Source of the DNA: Echinarachnius parma
Taxonomy: Eukaryota; Echinodermata; Echinoidea; Clypeasteroida; Echinarachniidae
NCBI GenBank assembly: GCA_037951105.1
Contig: JBAMJV010003362.1
Coordinates: 62,001 to 126,000, forward strand
Length of the DNA stretch: 64,000 nt
Direction of reading: 5' to 3'
Position numbers and translations under genes: made by a program. Shown piece after piece: positions 23,690-33,100 of this stretch (its first letter is position 1; every line of letters starts with the position of its first letter). Under the pieces are notes generated by a model that was given only the letters and a program-made list of their open reading frames with translations, was not told the DNA's origin and made no database searches.

Positions 23690-25395
23690 GTACACTGTTG
23701 GTGATATAGTTGGAATATTTTTTGTTTAGATACAACTTTATTCTTTGTACTGCTTTTTGCGCCAAATTAATCATTTAGACTAATAATAATCATTACATTA
23801 TGTTTCCCATCTACCAATGTACAATACATGGTAGCATGCATTTGCATTAATTATGTATTCTTTTGTGTTGAGCTTTAAAAGGCAGGACCTTTGATTATTG
23901 GCCCCTTTCCCTGTCCAAAGCGTATGTCCAATAAGTCATTGTTATGGGTAATTGTTCAGAGTTGGCTGTAAAATGTTCAACCAAAATTGGCACAGAGGCT
24001 CTCTAGACCATACCCCGTCCAATGCCATTGGCTACCCACCTAACGATGCTTGTGCTCCACCAGGAAGGGGTGTCAACAAGCAATGTCCACTATTTCGTTG
24101 GGACCCATCGCAGGTTAAGGTCTGTAAAGTCCTCAGATGTCATCGAGAGAAGGGTCAATTGAAGCCAAGATTATCTCTAGGACGTCTACGATTGACCACC
24201 AGGATAGATTATCACAAATTGCTTAACCTGTGCCGTAGAAACCGGAAATGCCAAAATGGAGCCTTCGGCGACTATGAAGAAAACACTATGGAATCAACGC
24301 CTTCCGCCAAACTGTACATCAACAATCCCTCTAACATGGTCACATAGAAAGACAAACTACCAATTGTCCACCCGATACAGTGTAACCGAGATTTACCGGA
24401 CGTCCCTGGACTAGGGAGCCCAGAAGATTTCCGCCTGGACACTAGAGATATGTCATCTTAATGAGTACGAGCCATACACTGTTGGGACGTCACAAACTCA
24501 AGTCGGTTTAGTGAATGCAGACAACTTGGGACTTCCTCGCCACGTAATCGGCGAACCATTTGTCTTCCATCTGTTCGGTCAAGGATGTTATGGCTCGTAC
24601 CCATGAAGATGACATATCTCTAGTGTCCAGGCGGAAATCTTCTAGGCTCCCTAGTCCAGGGACGTCCGGTTAATCTCGGTTACATGGTATTGGGTGGACA
24701 CTTGGAAGTTTGTCTTGCTATGTGACCATGTTACAGGGATTGTTGATGTACAGTTTGCGAAAGGCGTTGATTCCATAGTGTTCTCTTCATAGTAGGCGAA
24801 GGCTCCTTGGCTTTTCCGGTTTCTACGGCACAGGTTAAGCAATTTGCGATAATCTATCCTGGTGGGTCAATCGTAAGACGTCCTAGAGATAATCTTGGCT
24901 TTAATTCACCCTTGTCTTGATGACATCTGAGGACTTTACCGACCTTAACCTGCGATGGTCCAACGAAATAATGGACATTGCTTGTTGACACCCCTTCCTG
25001 GTGGAGCACAAGCATCGTTCGGCGGGTAAGCCAATGGCAATTGGACCGGGTTTGTCCTCGAGAGGGACCTGCCTCTGTGCCTATTTTGGTTGAAAATCTC
25101 ACGGCCAACTTTGAGAAATGACCCATAACGATGACTCGTTGGGGCATACGCTTTGGAGAAGGAAAGGATCCAATCATCAAAGGGTCCTGCCCTTTCAGAG
25201 CTCAAAACAAAAGAATAAATTAATTTAATGCAAATTCCATGCTACCATGTATTGTTACTGGATTGGTAGTTTGGGAAACATAATGTAATGATTATTTTTA
25301 GTCTAAAATGATTCATTAGGCGCAAATAACTGCAAAAGATTAAAGTTGGATCTACAAAAAAAATATATCCAACTATATGACCAACAGTGTAGTAT
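23690..25395. repeat. Large imperfect palindrome (two arms of about 790 bp)
   Basis: The left arm 23690-24480 and right arm 24590-25395 are inverse copies with roughly one difference per 10-15 bases and a spacer of about 100 bases centred near 24540. Shared blocks include GGAAGGGGTGTCAACAAGCA, CCAAGATTATCTCTAGGACG and TTTCCGCCTGGACACTAGAG. Both arms keep a readable stretch with PPNDACAPPGRGVNKQCPLF and LLNLCRRNRK, so the arm may derive from coding DNA. I do not recognise the protein. It could be an inverted duplication or the arms of a foldback transposon. Confidence 0.8.
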
Positions 25396-25410
25396 TGTTT
25401 ATTATTATTA

Positions 25411-25411
25411 T

Positions 25412-25443
<32 letters not shown>

Positions 25444-25444
25444 T
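25411..25444. repeat. (TAG)n microsatellite
   Basis: Eleven consecutive TAG/AGT triplets after an ATT run, at the right foot of the palindrome. Confidence 0.9.
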
Positions 25445-25557
25445 TAAAATGGATCTGAGGCTATGAGTATTGAGATCGAGTCCACCATGGCAATTCAGAG
25501 AGTTAAAAGCACGTTACTTGGATGATACCGTGGGCCCCGTGACATAAAGATTCACGA

Positions 25558-25640
25558 TTAAAGGGATAGTTGAGTGTTGGTATAGGGGGGCACTTCACAA
25601 AATATTTTGTTGTGAGATAATGAAAAACGAAAGAGCCCTG
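25558..25640. mobile_element. MITE family A, left end only
   Basis: AAAGGGATAGTTGAGTGTTG and GGCACTTCACAAAATATTTT match the left end of the family; no right end follows before exon C copy d. Confidence 0.5.
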
Positions 25641-25732
25641 GATTTGTGGATGGCAAAATGGCGGACCAGTGACTGCATAAACTTCATCCAGAACGCCCTA
25701 TCCAGGGAATTAAGTAGATCAGTAGTAGAAAC

Positions 25733-25871
25733 CTACTGAGTAGTTGAAGATAATGAGGAACGACCCACAATTATGACGCCCGAGACGACACTGGCGATAG
25801 ACCAGTTCCTGGCGGAAAGTGAGGCCTCCTCTGCACCAGCAACGTCTCCTGCTTGGTGACGGTTTCCGCAC
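25733..25871 (-). pseudogene. Dispanin exon C copy d, frameshifted
   Basis: The acceptor CCATTAACAG at 25872-25881 is intact and followed by GTGCGGAAACC, which has one A more than exon C1, so splicing in phase 0 leaves the CD225 frame. In the shifted frame the exon reads NRHQAGDVAGAEEASLSARN, then WSIASVVSGVIIVG and a stop at 25733. A homopolymer miscall could mimic this shift. If real, it is a non-functional terminal exon of gene 2. Confidence 0.75.
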
Positions 25872-25917
25872 CTGTTAATGGTAAGCACAAAGAAGAAACA
25901 TTTTAATCGAAGAACAC

Positions 25918-26031
25918 AATAATGTTGATGAGATGATTTTGAACACGATGTCTGCGACGAGACCGACGATGAGACCAGTTCTTTGCAGAACGCGAGGGCC
26001 TCCTCCGCACCAGCGACGTCTCCAGTCTGAT
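25918..26031 (-). pseudogene. Dispanin exon C copy e, 5'-truncated
   Basis: Minus-strand frame HQTGDVAGAEEALAFCKELV is the CD225 loop without its acceptor or first residues. It begins inside a CATCATCA run that also ends copy c, so copies c and e were probably fused by recombination in the trinucleotide. The reading frame is lost after the loop. Confidence 0.7.
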
Positions 26032-26072
26032 GATGTTGATGAGGATAAAGATGATTTTGAACATGGTGCCGG

Positions 26073-28446
26073 TGTCGGCGCACAATCTGTCTGGGCGGAT
26101 AGCCTGTCCGTGCCGCAGGATATTGCTAGCATATTTTGACGGATTCGTCAGCTTGTGCTAGGATATGCTGTCGGACGGATATACTGCTCCTAGAGACAAG
26201 CTATACTAGTACAGACTGCCTCATACTGATATAAAGGTGTATTATATTACCTCTTTGGTTTGAGGTGGTTTAATTAAATATGAACAAAGAATTGGACTAC
26301 TATGGGGGCCCGGGAGAAAGGGGAGAGCATAGTAATGTTTATGGATGGCTAGGGATAGCCAAGTTGGGGGTGGTAGTTAAGTGGATATAAAGGAGTATAT
26401 ATTACCTTCTCAGTTTGAGGGGGTTTAATTAAATATGAACAAAGAATGTGACTACTATGGGGAGGAAGAAATGGGAAGAGCATAGCAATGCGTTCTGGAT
26501 GGCCAGGGTATCGCAGCCGGGGGGGGGAGGGGGGGGGGGGTGCGGGATAAGGGGTTATAACGGAGTATATATAAATACCTCCTCGGTTAAGGGGGTGTTT
26601 CATTAAATATGAACAAAGATCGGGAACTACTATTGTGAGGGGAGAAAGGGGGAGTGCATAGTAATGTTTTCTGGACGGCTATGGGTAGCCAAGGGGTAGC
26701 CAGGGGGGGGGGGGGGGGGGGGTTGCTGGATATAAAGGAGTATATTTTACTATGCGGTTGAGGGGGCTTAATAGCAGTTCTATTCTCTGCTCATATATTT
26801 TAATTAAACCCCCTCAACCAAGGAGGCAATATACACTTCTTTATATTATATTGTGTTTGTAAGTATGAATGTTATATAAATCTGCATCTGTATACATTTT
26901 ACATATGTATATGTAAAATGTTACAATGTATACTCCGCTATATACCCTTATCCCGCACCCCCCCCCCCCCCCCGGGCTACCCCTAGCCATCCATAAAAAA
27001 CATTGTTATACCCATCCTCCTTCTCCCCTTCCAATAATAGTTCAAACCGAGGAGGTAAATACGTCGGTATATCCCCTTATTCCTCACCCCCCCCCCCCCT
27101 TTGGTTATCCCTATAGCCATCCAGAAAACATTACTATGCTCTCCCGCTTTCTCCCCTCCCCATAGTAGTCCCCATTCTTTGTTCATATTTAATTAAACTC
27201 CCTCAAAACCGGAGGAGGTAATATATAACTCCGTTATTTCCCCTTATCCCGTAGTTAAGTGGGATATAAAGGAGTATATATTACCTTCTCAGTTTTGAGG
27301 GGGTTAAATTAAATATGAACAAAGAATGTGACTACTATGGGGAGAAAGAAATGGGAAGAGCATAGCAATGTTTTCTGGATGACCAGGGTATCGCAGCCGC
27401 GGGGGGGGGGGGAGGGGGGGATGCGGGATAAGGGGATATACGGAGTATATATAAATTCCTCCTCGGTTTAAGGGGGTTTCATTAAATATGAACAAAGATC
27501 GGGACCTACTATGGGGAGGGGAGAAAGGGGGGGTGCATAGTAATGTTTTCTGGACGGCTATGGGTAGCCAAGGGGTAGCCAGGGGGGGGTGGGGGGGGAG
27601 GGGGGGGGGGGGGGTTTGCTGGATATAAAGGAGTATATTTTACCTATGCGGTTGAGGGGCTTAATAGCAGTTCTATTTCTCTGCTCATTATTTTTTTAAT
27701 TAAACCCCCTCAAAACCAAGGAGGTAATATACACTTCTTTATACATATTGTATTTGTAAGTATGAATGTTATATAAATCTGCATCTGTATACATTTAACA
27801 TATGTATATGTAAAATGTTACAATGTATACTCCGCTATATACCCTTATCCCGCACCCCCACCCCCCCCCCCCCCCCCCCTCCCGGGCTACCCTAGCCATC
27901 CATAAAAACATTGTTATATCATCCTCCTTCTCCCCTTCCAATAATAGTTCAAACCGAGGAGGTAAAATACGCCGGTATATCCCCTTATCCCTCACCCCCC
28001 CCCCCCCCCCCCCCCTTGGCTATCCCTATAGCCATCCAGAAAACATTACTATGCTCTCCCGCTATCTCCCCCTCCCCATAGTTGTCCCATTCTTTGTTCA
28101 TATTTAATTAAACTCCCTCAAACCGAGGAAGTAATATATACTCCGTTATATCCCCTTATCACGCACCCCCCCCCCCCCCCTTGGCTACCCCTAGCCATTC
28201 TAAATACATTAATTCTTTGTTCATATTGAATTACACCGTCCAAAGATCAGTGAAATGTGTTATACATAAACCGAATGGGGGACACAGTATCCGACAGACT
28301 GATTATGCTTCGACGGGCCAACGTTATACATAATAATACGCCCCCAGACAGCTCAGCCTAGCACAAACTGACGAATCCGTCAGGATATGCTAGCATATTC
28401 CTGCGGCCCGGACAGGCTATCGGCCCAGACAGATTGTGCGCCGACA
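26073..28446. mobile_element. Ginger-like non-autonomous DNA transposon (2374 bp) made of inverted satellite-like units
   Basis: Ends TGTCGGCGCACAATCTGTCT and its inverse ending CAGATTGTGCGCCGACA, flanked by CCGG at 26069-26072 and 28447-28450. TGT...ACA ends with a 4-bp CCG-rich target duplication fit the Ginger superfamily as I recall it. Terminal arms are at least 150 bp. The interior is an inverted array of a roughly 170-bp unit (GGGGGTTTAATTAAATATGA, CATAGTAATGTTTTCTGGA) with poly-G or poly-C tracts; orientation flips at about 26770-26940, 27250 and 27660-27830, and 26369-27250 is directly repeated at 27253-28140. No coding capacity. Confidence 0.7.
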
Positions 28447-28473
28447 CCGGAGTCAAGACCGGCGATAGACCAG

Positions 28474-28637
28474 GGCCCCGTTGCAGAAAGAGATACAATT
28501 GATTGTAAGTTACGATTGATCGTAAGTCAGAAAATGTACGCGTTTCAACCAATCAAATTTGCGCCTCTAGAACACGTGATCTGACTTACGATTAATTGCA
28601 ACTTACAATCGATTGTATCTCTTTCTGCAACGGGGCC
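28474..28637. mobile_element. Harbinger-like MITE (164 bp)
   Basis: Ends GGCCCCGTTGCAGAAAGAGA and its inverse, flanked by CAG on both sides (28471-28473, 28638-28640), the 3-bp target size of PIF/Harbinger. Arms extend about 55 bases. A related but diverged end (GATACAATTGATTGTAAGTT) occurs near 3849-3890. Confidence 0.85.
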
Positions 28638-28699
28638 CAGGTCTTGGAAGAATGCGAGGCCGCCTCCGCACCTGCAACGTATCTGGCCTGGTGACGGGA

Positions 28700-28927
28700 T
28701 CACACCTGTTCATGGTCAGCAAAAAAACAAAGGTTTTTCGCACAGTTTAAAGGTCGGCAGAAAAGGAAAAATTGAAAGTACGCAATGACAAGGAGGATGA
28801 TGATAATGATGATTTTGATGATGATGAAAATGATGCCGGAGTCAAGATTGGCCTTTGACCAGTTATTGGAGGAATGCAATGCTGCTTCTGCACTGGCAAA
28901 GTCCCCTGTCTGGTGACGGTTTCGCAC
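28700..28927 (-). pseudogene. Dispanin exon C copy b, open frame but mutated acceptor
   Basis: Reads VRNRHQTGDFASAEAALHSS, then NNWSKANLDSGIIFIIIKII and a hydrophobic run to a stop at 28700. The frame is intact, but the acceptor AG found in the other copies (CATTAACAG) is CATTAACAT here. The second helix is largely ATC/ATT-coded isoleucine. The C-terminus is longer than in C1. Confidence 0.75.
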
Positions 28928-28959
28928 ATGTTAATGGTCAGCAGAAAAAATCACAAATG

Positions 28960-29101
28960 TTAAACGAAGAACATAATGAGGATGATGATGATGATTTTGA
29001 AAACGATGGCTGTGAAAAGTCTGGCCTTTGACCAGTTCTTGGAGGAATGCCAGGCCGCCTCCGCACCGGCAATGTCCCTCGGCCTGGTGAAGGTTTCGCA
29101 C
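28960..29101 (-). pseudogene. Dispanin exon C copy a, frameshifted
   Basis: The acceptor GATTAACAG is intact, then GTGCGAAACCTTCACCAG; one extra base in the following GCCGAGGGAC shifts the frame before DIAGAEAAWHSSKNWSKAR. The downstream frame continues to FKIIIIILIMFFV and a stop at 28960. It is the first exon C after B2/B3 and would be the default terminal exon of gene 2 if the shift were not there. Confidence 0.75.
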
Positions 29102-29380
29102 CTGTTAATCGTCAGCAGAAAAAAAAACATTGTTAGAGAAAGTTCATGATGATGAAGATGAATAAGAGTACTATGCCAATGACAAACATTAACCCCGGGA
29201 TTGCCTAGTTTGTGGAGATTACTAGGCAACAGTGAAGTATTGATATATTGATCTGACATATCATTCTCATTATCGACTTCATCATCATTATCATAATTAA
29301 AATTTTAGTGCAAATTTGGCTGAATATTGCTTTCTTTTCCAAACTCTACCCCTTTCTACCTTTGTATGCCTAAGATCACA

Positions 29381-29432
29381 ACCACCACCACCACCACCAC
29401 CATCATCGTCATCATCATCATCATCATCATCC
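29381..29432. repeat. (CCA)n/(ATC)n microsatellite
   Basis: ACC repeats passing into ATC repeats, between exon C copy a and partial exon B3. Confidence 0.9.
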
Positions 29433-29517
29433 CTCTTTGGGCATGAATGGCATAAATGGAGCCTAGCTTTCCATCCTAGCAGGATCATTGTCGGGGCAGA
29501 AATGACTTGATACTTAC

Positions 29518-29598
29518 TTCCATGCTCTTGACAATGGCCACGATGCCAAATTGAAGGCAACAGCATATGGTGACACAGATTGCGAATTCAAGGTAGTC
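29518..29598 (-). pseudogene. Dispanin partial exon B3, fused to a GAT microsatellite
   Basis: Minus strand: a (GAT)n tract runs in frame into GAC TAC and then LEFAICVTICCC, LQFGIVAIVKSME and a good donor GTAAGTATC. The upstream half of exon B, including the acceptor, is replaced by the microsatellite precisely at the Asp-Tyr codons that open the CD225 core. As it stands it cannot be spliced in by a canonical acceptor at the usual place. Confidence 0.75.
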
Positions 29599-29917
29599 AT
29601 CATCATCATCATCATCATCATCATCCCTAATTGGGCATACATCATCATCGTCGTCATCATCACCGATATCATCATCATCATCATAATCATCGTCATCATC
29701 ACCGCTATTAACATCATCATCATCATAATCATCGTCATCATCACCGTTATCATCATCATCAGCATCATAATCATCGTCATCATCATCGCTACTATAATCA
29801 TAATCGTCATTATCATCATCATCATCATCATTATAATCATCACCATCATCATCATAATCATCGTCATCATCATCATCATAATCGTCATCATCATCATCAT
29901 CATAATCATAGTCATCG

Positions 29918-29968
<51 letters not shown>
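29599..29968. repeat. (ATC)n compound microsatellite
   Basis: About 370 bases of ATC with GTC, ATA and CGC interruptions between B3 and B2; the same style of tract as at 5017-5372. Poly-Ile and poly-Met open frames across it are artefacts. Confidence 0.95.
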
Positions 29969-29969
<1 letters not shown>

Positions 29970-30015
29970 GGCAGGATTTTTGTCAGGGCAGAAATAAGAG
30001 TACAGTGATACTTAC

Positions 30016-30147
30016 TTGCATGCTCTTGACAATGGCCACGATGCCAAACGGAATGCAACACAAGATGGTGACCATGATTGCCAATAAAAGGTAGTCGTTG
30101 GGCTGCACTTGTGTGTTTCGCACGATCACTGTAGTTTGCGGTGCACC
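30016..30147 (-). CDS. Dispanin gene 2, exon B2 (first CD225 membrane segment)
   Basis: 132 bases, 44 codons, phase 0 both ends; acceptor TTTTCTTTAG, donor GTAAGTATC. The core DYLLLAIMVTILCCIPFG-IVAIVKSMQ has the vicinal Cys pair typical of IFITM-like dispanins. It is six codons shorter than B1 in the linker before the core. Upstream intron homology to the B1 flank continues to about 30391. Confidence 0.88.
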
Positions 30148-33100
30148 CTAAAGAAAATACAAGAAAACATCAATAATAATAACAAATACTGAAAAAATAG
30201 AGTGCGGATACGTGTGATATTAGATTGCTTTGATATCAGTAAATGCCATTTTCGTAATTCGTAATTTTCGAGGTAAAGGTACAATCGTACTCGACACAAA
30301 ATAGTATCGTTTAAAAAATGTACGTTACTTACTTTACATACAAATAGTATACATTCATTGTCAAAAGTATGACATATCAGTTGTTATCAGGAAAGGTCAG
30401 GTCAGATGAACTCTCTTGCTACCGGCAAACATGTAACCCAGTATCACCTGCCACATGGTTGACACCGTGGCGACTAAACATAGACCATCCTCTGGAACAA
30501 TGGCCCCAGCATGAGGAGGGGGTGCTGGACCACCTGTCGGAAGTAAGACCAAGATCTGACTTAAGAGCTTCTTTTGATCCGACAGGAGGCCAAGCAGCTC
30601 AGTCAGCCTCTACTAATTCACCTTCCCAGTAGGCAATTATCCTTTATCAACGTGGAAACAAGACAAAGAAGAGGTCGTAATGCCCAATGCCAAAACGGGC
30701 CCAGCTTTACAAGTACTGGTAGAGCTAGGAAAGCGGCGAATGGTGATCCTCCTGGTGCCAAGCCAAAGTATGACGAGTTGGGTCCAAAACCGCAAGGACG
30801 AGTCAGCTCTGAGAAAGGTATCATCAGGAACCACACAGATTTATGTATTTGCACTTATAATGCGAGAACACTGAGGTCAGAAGAAGACCTAGACACCCTC
30901 CTTGAACAGTCAGGCCCACTCTCGCTTTTCCACTATTCTTGAAAATAGCGGAAAAACGCTATTCCTGAACCCCTTCCTATTATGAATCATGACATCATAC
31001 TTAGCTATGCGTGTTGTGTCAATGGGGGAATTCACACTACTATTACAATTGAATTTATGTAATTAATTTTAGCCAATGTTCTGGATACGTCATCCTATTA
31101 TTTCATTCGTACCATCAATGATAATTGATCTGCAGATTTGCATTTTTTCTCAATGATCTATCCAGAACATTTGAAGAAAATAGCGTTGGAAATCGTAACT
31201 TTGATTTTAGATTTCAAATTGTTGACGGTTTGACTTTTACATAGTCTTTAAGGACAGCCGTTTACTTTAAATCGATCGATACAGCGAGCCCGCGGAGGCA
31301 GCTAGCTAGTGCAGCGAGCGTTCGGCCCGTCCAGAGCTGCGTCCATGTCGACCCTACCCCGGTAGCTAGGTAGGCGAGTCGGCTCTATGCATGCCGTACG
31401 CGTAACTATACCGTTAGTATATCGTATAGGCTGTACAAAATTCTATTTTTGTTCGATCACCGATATTATCGCATGTCACTATCGCTAGCTGATCGCCACG
31501 ATGTATGCGCCATCTAGCGACGTCGCGGAGAGAATAGCGGTATATCGACATTTTCAAAATAGTGGAAAAGCGAGAGTGGGCCTGACTGTTGAAGACATAG
31601 AGAATGTGAAGTGGCATGTTATAGGGCTCGCACAAACAAGAAGACCACCACACCTCATTAAGTTAAATAGGTGTGGCCTCACATTGTTCACTACCACTGA
31701 ACTGATGTAGTAGGATATATGGTTAATAAGGACATTGAAAGTAATATACTGGAGTATAAAGAAATGTCAGACCGAATGGCATATTTGAATTTACAAATTA
31801 ATAAGCAACACACAATGAAGATTATCCAATTTAACGCACCCACTTAAGCATGTTCAGCTCACGACGATGAAACAGTAGAAGATCTATACACTAACATAGA
31901 TATATATATATATATATATATATGATTGATTACATCATTACTGACCACAAGAGAATATTGATGGATGTAAAGATTATACCGAAGGGGGACACAGGCAGTG
32001 ACCACAGATTTGTTAGAGCAAAAGTAAGGATTACTAAGAAGATGGAAAAGGATAAGAAGAATGAAGATATCAAGGAAAAGACATATTGACTTGGGAAAGC
32101 TTTCCAAAAAGCAACACCAATTCCAACTTGAACTAGAGAATAGATTCTCACTTCTAGAAGACTTCGTAGGAGATGAGCCACTTAATGACGCATTTGAGCA
32201 AGTAACAAGTACGATTATTGAGGAAGCAGAGAAGCTAGCTAAAGGTTTTTTTAGGATAGTAAACACAAACAACAACAGCGCGGAAGATATTTGAAAAATG
32301 AACGAAAAAAGAAAAGCTCTCAAACCCTTCAGACAGACATCTGCACGAAACCAGATCGAGTATACAGAACTAAACAAGACAATCCGCAAGATGAGAAGGC
32401 AGCAAAAAAGACAACTCAGGACCAAGATGGTGAAAGGGGTGCTGGAAAGTAATAAAGGCCCCAACATTATTAATAAGAAACTGGATGGAGGGAAAAAGCT
32501 CCTATCATCAATGAAAACAAAAGATGGGACAGAAGTTAACGACAAAGCTAAAAAACACAGTAACCATTGATGAATACTTTAGAGAACTGTACAATACTGA
32601 TAGACCAGATTGGAGAACAGAAGAAAACTGGCGGAAAAAAAAGCTGATAATGTACCAGCCATTGATAAAGACGAAGTGCAGAAAACTCTAGATCACATGA
32701 AGAAATGAAATGCTCCTGGAGAGGACCAGTTAACTGCTGACATATTGAAGCTGGGAGGAGAGGGTGCTGTCAACATCTTGACAAAATTGTTCAACAGGAT
32801 ACTTCAACCGGAACAAGTTCCTACCCAGTGGAATGACATAAAGAATTACATACCCATTAGTTAACTACTTCACATGTGTAAGGTCTTCACAAAAAAATCA
32901 TTATTGCAAGAATCCAAAGACCGCTAGATGAAAATCAGCCAAGAGAACAGGCATGCTTTCGAGCAGGATTCAGAACATTGAAAAGGCGAAGGAATATCGT
33001 TTTGACATCTGTCTAGGATTCGTGGATTACGAGAAAGCTATCGATAGTTTATACCACCAGTTACTATTAGATGCTTTGCAGAAACAGATAGACGATGAGA

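Larger units (their letters stand above)
26032..28705 (-). pseudogene. Dispanin exon C copy c, split by two transposons
   Basis: Minus strand: acceptor CCATGAACAG, exon from 28705, loop AGAEAASHSSKTW; then the 164-bp Harbinger-like MITE (28637-28474); then WSIAGLDSG; then the 2374-bp Ginger-like element (28446-26073); then the end of the second helix, TMFKIIFILINII, at about 26068-26032. Removing both insertions with their target duplications restores a continuous exon. Codon 2 is TGA, so the copy was or became dead independently of the insertions. Confidence 0.8.

Noticed and set aside
26349-28107. Pro-rich small open frames between the poly-G and poly-C tracts
   Set aside because: They arise from poly-C translating as proline inside the Ginger-like element's satellite units.
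31859-32545. 228-codon minus-strand frame rich in Ser, Phe and Leu
   Set aside because: It is the antisense of the RTE LINE, whose plus-strand fragments match known protein blocks.
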